A stretch of DNA of 64,000 nt from Channallabes apus (lineage: Eukaryota; Chordata; Actinopteri; Siluriformes; Clariidae), in the NCBI GenBank assembly GCA_030522415.1, contig CM060107.1, forward strand, positions 6,792,347-6,856,346, given 5' to 3'. Below the pieces are notes generated by a model that did no database searches, was not told the origin of the DNA, and saw only the letters and a program-made list of their open reading frames with translations. The translations under genes were made by a program, and so were the position numbers. This document shows, in pieces, positions 1 to 11,830 of the stretch; position 1 is the stretch's first letter, and each line of letters begins with the position of its first letter.

Positions 1-215
1 ATAAATTACAATAACAAAAGGCAAATACAATTGGAATAAACAAAGGCAATAATGATTATAAAATTTTAATTCCATAAGTGGAAGAAGTTCAGACGGAAGA
101 CACTCCTTAGTAAAAGGCACATGGCAGCCTGCCTGGAGTTTGCCAAAAGGCACCCGAAGGACTCTCAGACCATAAGAAACAAAATTCTCCAGTCTGATGA
201 GACTCTCTAGCCACT

Positions 216-569
216 CTACCATATAGGCCTGATTGGTGGATTGCTGCAGAGATGGTTGTCCTTCTGGAAGGTTCTCCTCTCTCCACAGAGGAGCTCTGAC
301 AGAGTGACCATCGGGTTCTTGGTCACCTCCCTGACTAAGGCCCTTCTCCCCCAATCGTTCAGTTTAGGTGGCCGGCCAGCTCTAGGAAGAGTCCTGGTGG
401 TTTTTAACTTCTTCCAATTACGGATGATGGAGGCCACTGTGCTCATTGGGACCTTCAAAGCAGCAGAAATCTTTCTGTAACCTTCCCCAGATTTGTGCCT
501 CGAGACAATCATGTCTCGGAGGTCTACAGACAATTCCTCTGACTTCATGCTTGGTTTGCGCTCTGACAT
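216..569 (-). pseudogene. Tc1 transposase N-terminal fragment of the older element
   Basis: This 117-residue frame begins with a Met and carries the paired-type helix-turn-helix of Tc1 transposases (residues about 15-55, ending in IIRNWKK), followed by a GRPPKL linker. Coding similarity stops near residue 92, where the inverted segment (about 90-205) begins. The catalytic core is missing in this frame. It is a relic with no predicted function. Confidence 0.7.
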
Positions 570-775
570 GAACTGTCAACTGCAGGACCTTATATAGACA
601 GCTGTGTGCCTTTCCAAATCCAAATTCAACTGAATTTACCACAGGTGGACAATTAATCTGCAGAAACATCTCAAGGATGATCAGGAGAAACAGGTCAATG
701 TAAACATTAAATGGAAACTGCGCCTGAGCTCATTTTGAGCTTCATGGCAAAGACTGTGAATACTTATGTACTGTA

Positions 776-2401
<1,626 letters not shown>

Positions 2402-2643
2402 TACATGTGCTTTCTCAATTAAAAAAAATTAATAAATTAGCAAAAATCACAAGTAAACTTTTTTCATGTTATCATTATAGGGTTTTGTGTAGAATTCTGG
2501 GGGGAAAAATTTATTTAATCCATTTTAGAATAAGGCTGTGACATAACAAAATATATATAATATATATAACAAATATATATAATTTGTTATTTTTTTTATT
2601 CATATAAAATAGTGCGCTGTGAATACTTTCCGGATGCGCTGTA

Positions 2644-3106
2644 TCTCTTTTTGGATCCTGGATTCTGGCACCAGCGAGAAAGATTTGTGACCCAAAGGAC
2701 AGAGAGTGGATATGAGTTTCTGTAGTAATTTGTATTTGTAAATCTGTTTGTTACTTGTTTTCACTTTTCTGTAAGGCAGTAACTACACGGACACACATAC
2801 TAACTACCGAGAAATTTGACTTGGCTCTGTACTTGCTTTGTCCCTGTATACATAGGGGTCGAATTGTAAAAAAAAAATTTTAATCATGGGGGATGGTGTG
2901 GTCAAGTATTATAATTAATTTTATTGCAAAATATGTACAATTTTTAAGAACAATTTTATTAACAAAATATACGCTTAGTTAGATCACCTTGGAGACACAT
3001 GCAATTTAAACATGCAATTGTCAAAACTATCATTTGATCCTTTCCATGGCTTTCATCTGGGGAGAATTATAAGGGGAGAATAAAAATCTACATAAACATC
3101 AGTAAT
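2644..3106. other. Unrecognised AT-rich intergenic sequence
   Basis: I see no coding potential, paired termini or repeat match here. It contains short homopolymers only. Confidence 0.4.
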
Positions 3107-3297
3107 GAGGGGTAGCTCAGTGGTTAAGGCATTGGACTACGGTTCGGAAGATCCCAGGTTCAAACCCCACAACCACCAAGTTGCCACTGTTGGGCCCTTG
3201 AGCAAGGCCCTTAACCCTCAACTGCTCAGATGTATAATGAGATAAAAATGTAAGTCGCTCTGGGTAAGAGTGTCTGCCAAATGCCTAAATGTAAATT
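3107..3297 (+). repeat. tRNA-derived SINE (family A), copy 1
   Basis: It begins GGGGTAGCTCAGTGG (pol III A box) with GGTTCAAACCC (B box) about 35 bases further on. A tRNA-unrelated middle follows, then a 3' tail TAAGTCGCTCTGGGTAAGAG ending in AAATGTAAAT. At least three other near-full copies are in this window (8504, 9470, 15589). It is not a tRNA gene: the acceptor stem and anticodon arm are not maintained. Confidence 0.85.
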
Positions 3298-4032
3298 TAA
3301 TAGTAGGTGAAGCCACAAAGTCTAGTGAAAAAAAAACTTTTCTTTAGATTGAGAATGAAATTTTATAATCATCAAAGCTGTCAGATATTTTGAAAACTCT
3401 TGTATTAAATCCTTCATTTTCATCGCGTCTCCACTGTGCTTCTGTATCATACCTTCAGGTCTCTCCATTTTGTAATATGTCAAAAGCTGTGCTTGAACTG
3501 TTCCCTTGGCCATTGCGAAAATGCGAACAGCGTGCAAAATGATGCAAACTTGCATGAGCTTGTGAGCAGCGTGTTACAATATTGAATTCTGATTGGCTAA
3601 TTGCTGTTTTAATATTGTATTTCATGACAAATATTACATGGTTTTTATCATTTTATTTCAACAGGGGGGGTCCCATCCATCCGCATCCCTTTTAAATCAG
3701 GCCCTGCACATTTGTCCTGCACAAGCACAAGCAGAGGCAGTAATGACCTTAATGACCCAGGAATGAGATTAAACCAATGCTAGTGTTTTTCAGTAAATGG
3801 AAACTAATTGCCAGTAGAAACTCTAGTAGAATTGGTCTGAGGAATCATTTTAGACAGTTTTTAGGACTATTTTTTGCTTTACTGAGTCACACCTAATTTG
3901 CGCATAAAAAAAACCTCTAACCCAAAACACCACTTGTTGCTGAAATCATCTTATATACTCATCCTATGCACTTATATAAAAACAAGATAACCTGCTTCAT
4001 ACTACTGTAAACATGGGCTGAGTATATATACA
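3298..4032. other. Unrecognised intergenic sequence
   Basis: AT-rich. No convincing ORF, repeat or terminus was seen. Confidence 0.35.
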
Positions 4033-4586
4033 CACTACCGTTCAAAAGTTTGGGATCACTTGCAAATTTCTTTGTTTTTCTGTTTAGTGATTTATTTTCT
4101 ACATTCTACAACAACACTGTGGATTTCAAAACTATAAAATAACACATATGGAATTAGGTAATTACGTAACGACAAGAAAAACACCAGTTAGTTGTTATTG
4201 TAAGACACAGAGGTCGGCCTTTCTGTAATAGTTCCTGCAAGAACAGTATTGTCAAGTGCATTTGCAAAATCCGTCCAGCACCATAATGAAACTGTCTCTC
4301 ATGAAGGCCGTCCCAGGAGGACGAGACCAAAACCTCCCTCTGCTGCAGACGAGAAGTTCATTTAGAGTTATCAGCCTGAAAAATGACCAATTAACAGCAG
4401 CTCAGATTAGAGGCGTTATGAAGTCTTTACAGAGCAGAAGTAGCAGAAACATCTCAATATCAACTGTTCAAAGGAGATTCATGCAGTTTTTGGACGCCTT
4501 CAGCAAAACTTTACAATGTAGAAAGAAATACACATCAGGAACCATCATGGAGTTAGAAAGTGACCCCAAACTTTTGAACGGTAGTG
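4033..4586 (+). mobile_element. Non-autonomous Tc1-like element (internally deleted)
   Basis: The termini CACTACCGTTCAAAAGTTTG (left) and its reverse complement at 4565-4586 form a clear inverted repeat. TA follows the right end; the left flank reads CA where TA is expected. The 554-bp body keeps only traces of a Tc1 transposase N-terminal domain (QLTAAQIRG, then RNISISTVQRRF in the frame 4256-4606) and no catalytic core. It could only have moved with a transposase supplied in trans. Confidence 0.85.
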
Positions 4587-4610
4587 TAGATATACCTTAT
4601 ATATAGCCCA

Positions 4611-4855
4611 TATGTAAAACCCATCAAGCTCCATGAAGAAACTGTCTGTCATGAAGACTCTCCCAAGAAATCAAGACGAAGAAGGAGAAGTTCATTTAGA
4701 GTCACCAGTCTCAGAAATCACCAATTAACCAACAGCACCTCAGATTAGAACCGGTATGAAGCTTTACAGAGCAGATGTAGCAGATATACATCTCAATATC
4801 AACTGTCGTGACCATGGACTAGAAAACCTTTGAATGTTAGTGTAGATATTGTATA
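4611..4855 (+). repeat. Decayed second copy of the adjacent Tc1-like element
   Basis: The segment repeats, with many changes, the interior of the preceding element in the same order (ATGAAGAAACTGTCTGTCAT, then GAAGTTCATTTAGAG, then ATCTCAATATCAACTGT) and ends near TTAGTGTAGAT. It is a degenerate tandem or neighbouring insertion without clear termini. Confidence 0.65.
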
Positions 4856-5452
4856 TTGTATGTGTAGGGGCAGAATTGGTCCTACATTTCTCATGACAGA
4901 AAAAATGAGGTAAGGCGGGATTCTGAATTTTGTACACTATTTAAATAAAAAAATAATCACTAGTATTGTTGTTTCTCTAGTGTATGTTGTGAAATATGTC
5001 GAATACGGACTGTTACTGAATATACAATACAGGCCCAAAGCTTAATTTTTTTAAAACACTTTTTAATGGAAAATTATGAAACATTAAAAATTAAACCACT
5101 GTAGAAGTAGCTTAAAATATAGTGTTTTCTTTGAACAAATTTATTACAATATTATAAAAGATAAACATATGATAATCACAGTCAATCATAGTTGTGTGCA
5201 AAGAATGGCTTTCATACTTCCGAAGTGAATATCAAAACATATTTATTCACATCATCACAGCATTATCAAGAAAGCTATATTCCATCGAGTGTGTAAGTCG
5301 ATATCATTAACAACATATCTAACACAGAGGTGCAGTTGCATTAAATATTAAATTCCTAAAAAAAAAAAAAAAAGAAAATGAACAGCAGTGATATCTCAGT
5401 AAGATAAGGTCATTATAACTACGTCAGATATATAGACAGACAGATGGAGTGA
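4856..5452 (-). other. 3' flank and probable 3' UTR of the first Ly6 gene
   Basis: Minus-strand AATAAA signals occur at 5242-5247 and 5140-5145, about 210 and 310 bases after the stop codon, so the transcript probably ends in this stretch. An A-rich run lies at 5358-5373. Nothing else is recognised. Confidence 0.4.
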
Positions 5453-6045
5453 TCAGTAGACAGACTGTCCCCAGACACAGGCGAGCAGGGTGGCGCTCAG
5501 GACCCCAGTGAGGGAAAGCTGGGTGTAGGAGGCAGCACTTGTAGCTTGGTTGCACTGGGTCGTGTTACAGCAGGCCTGAGTGATGGCGTATCCCACACCC
5601 AGGATGGTGCCAGAGGTGGTGTTACACTGAGATGACTCTAAACAGTCCTGCGAGCCAAAGCCCAGGAAGCCAGTGACACCATTGAAACCTGAGGAGGAGA
5701 GACGAGAAGACAAAAGCTTCGCTTAGATCTCATAGCTCTTTAACTTTTCTACCTTCATCCACAATCCTGAGGGTAAAACAGTTAGAGATAGACAGAGAGA
5801 GTCCAGAGGAGATGATAGAGCCATGGACTCGTAGGCATGATGAACTGGTTAGGGAGACTTACTAGCTTTTGATGTGGTGCACACAGACGTGTTGGTGGTG
5901 CAGGTCGTGGTGCTGGAGAATATACACAGTCCAAACAGGGATGCTGGACATTTATTGCAAGTCAGAGACTCCGCTAGAGAGAGAGAGATTTAAAATATAA
6001 GTATGATCTAGAGTATGTTCTTGAAGATGTTACATAATGTACTTT

Positions 6046-6080
<35 letters not shown>

Positions 6081-6157
6081 GTTGTTATTATCATTATTAT
6101 ATGCTTACTTATTTTTTCATTTGTATTAATCACACTTTATATTCTGTGTCTGAGATT

Positions 6158-6200
<43 letters not shown>

Positions 6201-6539
6201 TTGTCCCTTTGATGCTAGTAGTAAATCAAATTTAAGAAAATACTTAGTTTAAAACATGTTTTATTATTACATGTTTTTATCTTTACGACAACTCACAATT
6301 CTCACTAAAGGTGCTAAATAAATCAAAATTGAAAAAAAAAACGTACAAAATAAAAATACACAAAATATATATTTTCCATATTATTATTATTATTATAAAA
6401 AAATTCCCCTTTAAAAAAATTCCCCTATAAGTAATATTTTACTTATTTATGTTAAACGCAATACATGAGATTTGTGTCTGAACTCACCGATCGCGAACAG
6501 TCCGATCACAACGGTGATTCCCAACAGTACACTCTTCAT
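5453..6539 (-). CDS. Ly6/uPAR-family GPI-anchored protein, gene 1 (three exons)
   Basis: Coding exons are 6488-6539 (52 nt), 5863-5973 (111 nt) and 5453-5688 (236 nt including stop), joined by consensus GT-AG introns (GTGAGT and GTAAGT donors; acceptors after CT-rich tracts). The 132-residue product has a signal peptide (MKSVLLGITVVIGLFAI, then A-E-S), a mature N-terminus LTCNKC, ten cysteines ending in a CC...CN motif, and a hydrophobic C-terminal tail typical of a GPI signal. This is the LU (three-finger) domain architecture of Ly6/CD59/SPACA4-type extracellular proteins. Three N-glycosylation sequons are visible. Partner and function are not readable; teleost relatives are often labelled SPACA4/Bouncer-like, but I do not assign an orthologue. 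It lies in tandem, same strand, with gene 2. Confidence 0.9.
6047..6199. repeat. ATT and CA microsatellites in intron 1 of Ly6 gene 1
   Basis: An ATT run (6047-6080) and a CA run (6166-6199) lie inside the 514-bp first intron. The short frames they create are artefacts. Confidence 0.95.
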
Positions 6540-6665
6540 CTTGACCCTTGGACTGTAGCACACACACAAACTCAAAGCCTGTAAGCACTACAGTATAGAC
6601 GGATGTGTCGTTAAAGATGCGTCCTGTTAGCCGTGTCCTTTCCTCAACATTTGCCAGCTATGGAC

Positions 6666-6672
6666 ATTTATA
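6666..6672 (-). promoter_or_regulatory. Candidate TATA box of Ly6 gene 1
   Basis: TATAAAT on the minus strand lies about 127 bases upstream of the start codon. Initiation roughly 30 bases downstream would give a 5' UTR of about 100 bases with no intervening upstream intron required. Confidence 0.45.
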
Positions 6673-6886
6673 CTGAAGGGACAATGGGCAGAGAAAGAGG
6701 CATGCGCACGCGCACACACACGCATACATACACACCCATGCATACAAAGTGTGTTTTCATTCGAGATGACAGAAATGTGGTTGAGCAGGACAGGTGGTGA
6801 GTCATGTCATACTGATACCCGGGTGAAACCGGGCAGGGCTCGTTAAGCTTCACAGAGCAAAGGACAAAGACCCCCTCCATGCACAC

Positions 6887-6923
<37 letters not shown>

Positions 6924-7977
6924 GAGGACCCTGCATCTTTTACACTCAAATTTTTTTTAAAGAAAATTTTGTGTAATAAAGTGCCTTTAATAAATGATCA
7001 GGGACGAGGTATATTCAACTCGCGCCTTTGATGTCACTCTAAGAACAGTTAAAGATAAAGTGCTGAGTCATCCAGGTCACAGAAACCACTAACCAAACCG
7101 GGAAAAACAACCAAACGCTCTACCCGTTCATTTGGAAGTTGTTAGAACCATAAAAGATTAAACCTAAGCAATAGAAAGCCAATATTAAATACATTAATAT
7201 GACACTGTTCATTCATTATTTTATTTACCCCATAAGTGTGCATCAAAGGACAACAGAGGAGATGCACCTTAATCCGAGATCATCTGACTAAAATGTTCAT
7301 GAATAGAATTCGGAATTGATTTACAGTGAGCGGCCCAATGTTTATATCACGAGCACATGTTCAGTTCATCACGAGCTCAGTTTAGTATCAGATATAGCTG
7401 CACACACAAAACTAACACAATGGGAAGTGTTACGTTACAGTCTGGTGAATAATAAGTGGGTAAGCTGTTTTGTTCAATTAAACCAATTAACATAATAACA
7501 TTGGAGCTAGGACAATTGGAGCAGCGGTATATTATCAAGACTTTCATTAGGTTTCTCTTAACAACAATTAACAACTAATCTTTTCTACATATGTCATCAT
7601 GTCAGATTACATCTTTTTAATCTTACTTGACTGTTACATTGTATTCCTTTTGAATGGGAATGAAAAGAGAAAGTTCATAGGAGTGCCATTGTTCAGTCCA
7701 TGTTTTCTATCCCTGATGTGTGTGCTTGTGTTTATCTTCAGGATATGTCTTTTAAACTGGATATTAATCTAAACAGAGGGTGCTGAATATTGATTCAAGT
7801 CAAGTCAGGTTGGGTTTTTAATTGTCTTTTCTCTACATTGGAACAAATTGTCATTTCTGAAGGACCTTTTGTTGAAACCAATAGCAGAACACGAGGCAAC
7901 ATGAAGTGTACACAACACTGAGATGGGTGCAGGACAATAAACTTGTAGAACAGACCAATAAATACACATGACAGTAT
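6673..7977. other. Intergenic sequence with a CA microsatellite
   Basis: CA/CG-rich runs occur at 6702-6740 and 6883-6921. The rest shows no ORF or repeat that I recognise. Confidence 0.4.
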
Positions 7978-8503
7978 ACACCGAATAGCCAAAACATTAA
8001 AACCACAAAACATTAACACTGAACAGTAAACCAGTGACAGGATCACAGGTACCCAAGGCTTATTTATGCCTTTGGGGGCCGAAGGCCAGCCCATCTGGTC
8101 CAAACTTCCTGAAAAAAAGTGAATGCTGGGCATGTTAGAAAGGCACCAGAACACCCAGTACACTACAGCCTAATGCGCACGTGGCCCAACAGGGAAAGAT
8201 CTCAGGGCTGCTGACCTGGCGTCAAAACTCTACAGATCCCAATCCGATCAAGCCCCATACAAACTGGACAAACAGGTCTGCACCCTACACAAGGTCCCAA
8301 CATACAACCCACAGGACCCACAGGACATGCTGCCAATGTACTGGTGCCAGACCTCCAAGAACCCCAACAGGACGTTGGGAGCGATGTCGCAAGGGGCCTG
8401 AGCTGCCCTGCTGGCACAAGGGGAGCCTACACAGAACTCGCTTTAATGCTTTGTGTTGTAATGTTATATGTTGTATGTGCTGCTTCCCTAATGTTTAGAA
8501 AGG
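7978..8503 (+). mobile_element. Internally deleted Tc1-like derivative
   Basis: It opens with a terminus-like ACACCGAATAGCCAAAACAT and ends abruptly at a SINE. Within it are pieces of a Tc1 transposase gene in the plus sense, including codons for D-P-N-P-I around 8239-8253 (the region that normally carries the catalytic Glu; here the following codon is Lys). Several internal deletions are apparent. The same family occurs at 31996-34157 and near 35838. Confidence 0.65.
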
Positions 8504-8700
8504 GGCCAGGGGTAGCTCAGTGGTTAAGGCATTGGACTACGGTTTGGAAGATCCCAGGTTCAAACCCCACAACCACCAAGTTGCCACTGTTGGGCCCTTG
8601 AGCAAGGCCCTTAACCCTCAACTGCTCAGATGTGTAATGAGATAAAAATGTAAGTCGCTCTGGATTAGAGCGTCTGCCAAATGCCTAAATGTAAATGTAA
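8504..8700 (+). repeat. tRNA-derived SINE (family A), copy 2
   Basis: Full-length copy starting GGCCAGGGGTAGCTCAG with intact A and B boxes, and ending in the GTCGCTCTGGATTAGAGCGT tail and AAATGTAAATG repeats. It abuts the right edge of the Tc1 derivative. Confidence 0.88.
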
Positions 8701-9384
8701 CTCGGATCTGTTTCGTTTCAGAAATCATTTCACAATTTCTGGTTTGACCATGAGGTGATTGTTTTTCTTTAAAGGAAGTTACATCATCTGTGTACTTACT
8801 GATTTAGCAAGTCACTGATGCTGTGTTTTTCTCCAAGTGTTGTGGTATGTACTACCCCCATACTCCCCTTAAAATATTCCAGAAGTACTGGCTCTCTCAC
8901 ACCAGGTTGTGACTTGTTTCAGAACCTGCCTGACATGTTTCAGAAGTGGTCTGTATGCAGGAATTAGCAAAACAGAGATGTGCTCCAAGCAGCTGAGGTA
9001 GGGTCTTTGTGGGAATAGAAGCTTACGACTACAACAGCATTTCTGTTTGTGTGAACAGTCTTTCCAGACAGCGATGCTATCCCAATAGGCTTGCTAGCTA
9101 ATTGCCTTTTCCTGAAAGTTGCCTGGGTAGTTATTTGTAGTCTCTCTCCATTCTTGCTAGCAGCATCAAGCAATACTACCACCACGGACTGCATAGAAGC
9201 CAGAGGTTTCTAAAACATAGAAACATAATACATACTACATGTGTGGCCCTCGTGAGGCCTACACATTTTATCCAAAAATCTGGTCTGTCTTTAGCAAATA
9301 TGATGAAACTCAGCCATAAAAGATTTCCTTTGCACCTAAAGCAGAAAATGTTGTAAATTATACCAATAAAATTAAACATTACAA
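8701..9384. other. Unrecognised intergenic sequence
   Basis: No coding region or repeat was recognised. Confidence 0.35.
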
Positions 9385-9900
9385 GTTCAAGTAGGCTTTA
9401 TTGTAACTTCAACCATATACAGTTAGTACACAGTGAAACAAAATAATGTTCCTCCAGGACCAAGGTGCTACATTTACATTTAAGCATTTGGCAGACGCTC
9501 TTATCCAGAGCGACTTACATTTTTATTTTATTATACATCTGAGCAGTTGAGGGTTAAGGGCCTTGCTCAAGGGCCCAACAGTGGCAATTTGGTGGCTGTG
9601 GGGTTTGAACCTGGGATCTTCCGAACCATAGTCCAATGCCTTAACCACTGAGCTACCCCTGGCCTACATGCAACATAAATTTACAACATAAATTAACAGA
9701 AAGACTAAACTAGCTAACTAAGAGGCCTAGTTATCTGGCTAGCAGAGACAAGACAGATTGACCTGACATAAATTACAACATAAATTAACAAAAACTAACT
9801 AGCTAAGGAAGACTATCTACAGGGTTTTTACAGACAACAGACAACATAAAGTGCACGTGCAAATGTGCAAACAAAAGCAACAAAGTGACGGGATGGGATA
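9385..9900. repeat. Probable LINE-related 3' repeat split by a SINE
   Basis: The stretch GGCTTTATTGTAACTTCAAC at 9393, followed after the SINE by repeated ACATAAATT/AACTAGCTAA phrases to about 9900, resembles a dispersed teleost repeat that I recall but cannot name with certainty. It contains no ORF. Confidence 0.35.
9470..9665 (-). repeat. tRNA-derived SINE (family A), copy 3
   Basis: Reverse-complement copy: tail at 9470-9520, B-box complement GGGTTTGAACC at 9600-9610, and A-box end CTGAGCTACCCCTGGCC at 9649-9665. Full length. Confidence 0.88.
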
Positions 9901-10387
9901 TGGGATATAACTGTATGTCATATAAACCCAGCAGCTTGAATCTGCCTTTTAACCTATACATAACTGTGTAGGATACATAAATAATTTTTTTTTTTTTTAA
10001 TAGTTTTGGTGATGATAGGTAAACGACAAAATGCTATTTTTAAACTTAGGATTTTATTACCTTATTTATTATTTCTTTAATAACCTTATTATTACTTATT
10101 ATTAACTTATAAATATTATCACTTAACATGTATTTACAACTGAGACATTTTGGCAAACTTTCTCTTCATGGATTTGAATTAGGTCAAAGTAAAGACCAGC
10201 GACATCCAGAAATTTCCAGTCTATTCTATAACTATAAATTCGCATTTACATTTTTATACAATTTTGATAGGGATTTATCTAACAAACAGTCTTGAGCTAG
10301 AATAGTGTGCAGTGATTGTTGATTGTAAGTGTGACCTGTCCAGCATTTCATAATTGGTGTATTAATTTTATTCCAATTCTTAAAGTT
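9901..10387. other. Unrecognised AT-rich sequence
   Basis: Poly-T and ATT-rich runs only. Confidence 0.35.
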
Positions 10388-10764
10388 CATTCATTCATTC
10401 ATTTTCTATACCGCTTAATCCTGTGTTCAGGGTCGCGGGGGGCCTGGAGCCTATCCCAGGAGACTTCGGGCACTAGGCGGGGTACACCCTGGACAGGGTG
10501 CCAATCCATCGCAGGGCACACACACATACACACACTCACACACCCAATCACACACTACGGGCAATTTCGGAACGCCAATTAGCCTAACCTGCATATCTTT
10601 GGACTGTGGGAGGAAACCGGAGTACCCGGAGGAAACCCACCAAGCACGGGGAGAACATGCAAACTCCATGCACACAGAGACGGGAATCGAGCCTGGCCGG
10701 GGAATCGAACCCAGACCCTGGAGGTGCAAGGCGACAGTGCTAACCACTACACCACCGTGCCGCC
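10388..10764 (-). repeat. tRNA-like SINE (family B), full-length copy
   Basis: In the minus sense it starts GGCGGCACGGTGGTGTAGTG (A box) with GGTTCGATTCC-type B box, passes through a CATGGAGTTTGCATGTTCTC core and a GT-rich section, and ends in GGATTAAGCGGTATAG followed by GAAT repeats. Other copies lie at 14190, 29989, 34687, 59775, 62400 and 63811, which allows a direct alignment. Confidence 0.88.
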
Positions 10765-11625
10765 ATTCTTAAAGTTATTATCAGTATATTGGTAGCTACT
10801 GTATTTAGTCAAACCCAAAGTAAGTAGCACTAAGCAGTGCAAAACTGAGTCTTTTGGTTTTGGTACATGCTTGGCTTTATACTCTCAGATTATCTTAGCT
10901 GCACTGGCTAATTGGACTGCCAACACACAGGCGCTGGAGGCATTAATGATCTCTGATGTCTCCTTCCATGTCATAAAGTTTCGATACAAATTTAGGTTTA
11001 TACTGTATATATATATAACAGAATAGAATTATGTCAGGAGGTTGTTCTTGTGTTAAACAGTGAAATAGGATTTGTTGCTTTAATGGTTCGCATCTCATTT
11101 GTATAGAACTAATAAAATCTAAATCAAATTGGCTTAAATTGTGATTTTCTGTTGTACATGTTAATTGTTGCTTGGTAGTATGAACATCTGTCTTCCGTTT
11201 TCTTCATAGCTCCAGGATAAAATGAAAGAGCGTATTTAATGTTTTGAACAACCTGTTTCTTTACTAATAGACATAACTGATATAAAGTCCAAGTCTGTGC
11301 GCAGAACATCACGTGTTGCTAAATTCCTCTACAACATGACGCCACTGGTAGCACTGCTCAAGTATAACAGATGACATCATGATTGTGTGTGTTTGTGTTT
11401 GTATGTTGATATGAGCAGGAATGTTGGAACACTTTTCCTTTAACAGCTTTCTTCTTCCCATAAAGAAGCAATTAGACTGCTAGTTGATGGTGAAGGCATC
11501 ACACAGCATTGAGTTCTCCTGGCATACAAACTGATCCTGTTCCAAAATTTTTGCATCCTATTTCTTTTTCCTAATGCATTTTGTTCAGAACTTTGTAGAT
11601 TTGTTAGGTTGTCACGACCACTCGC
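10765..11625. other. Unrecognised intergenic sequence
   Basis: AT-rich; a TATATATA run lies near 11010. No gene or repeat was recognised. Confidence 0.35.
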
Positions 11626-11830
11626 AACCATCATTAGCATGCTGTTAGCATGATGCTAACATAAATTGCTTGTTGCTAGCATGATGCTAACTATATTAGC
11701 ATGTTGCTAGCACGATGCTAACATGGTTAGCATGTTGCTAGCATTATGAGAATTACATTAGCATGTTGCTGGCAACATCGTTAGCATGTTGCTACATGAT
11801 GCTAGTGTGGTTAGCCTGTTGCTAGTTGTC
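11626..11830. repeat. GCTA-rich imperfect minisatellite
   Basis: Roughly 20-28 base imperfect units built from TTAGCATGTTGCTAGC and ATGATGCTAAC repeat about eight times. The unit contains inverted halves (GTTAGCAT/ATGCTAAC), so single strands could fold. Confidence 0.85.

Noticed and set aside
3107..3180. Possible tRNA gene
   Set aside because: A and B boxes are present, but no tRNA cloverleaf is maintained and the unit recurs with a non-tRNA body and tail; it is a SINE.
4256..4606. 116-codon plus-strand ORF as a host gene
   Set aside because: It lies wholly within a Tc1-like element and runs through its right terminal repeat; it is a transposase remnant.
7795..8163. 122-codon minus-strand ORF with hydrophobic stretches
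   Set aside because: Overlaps the terminus and body of a deleted Tc1 derivative and is antisense to it; chance frame.
11626..11830. CRISPR-like repeat array
   Set aside because: Units are imperfect and contiguous with no unique spacers, in a vertebrate genome; it is a minisatellite.
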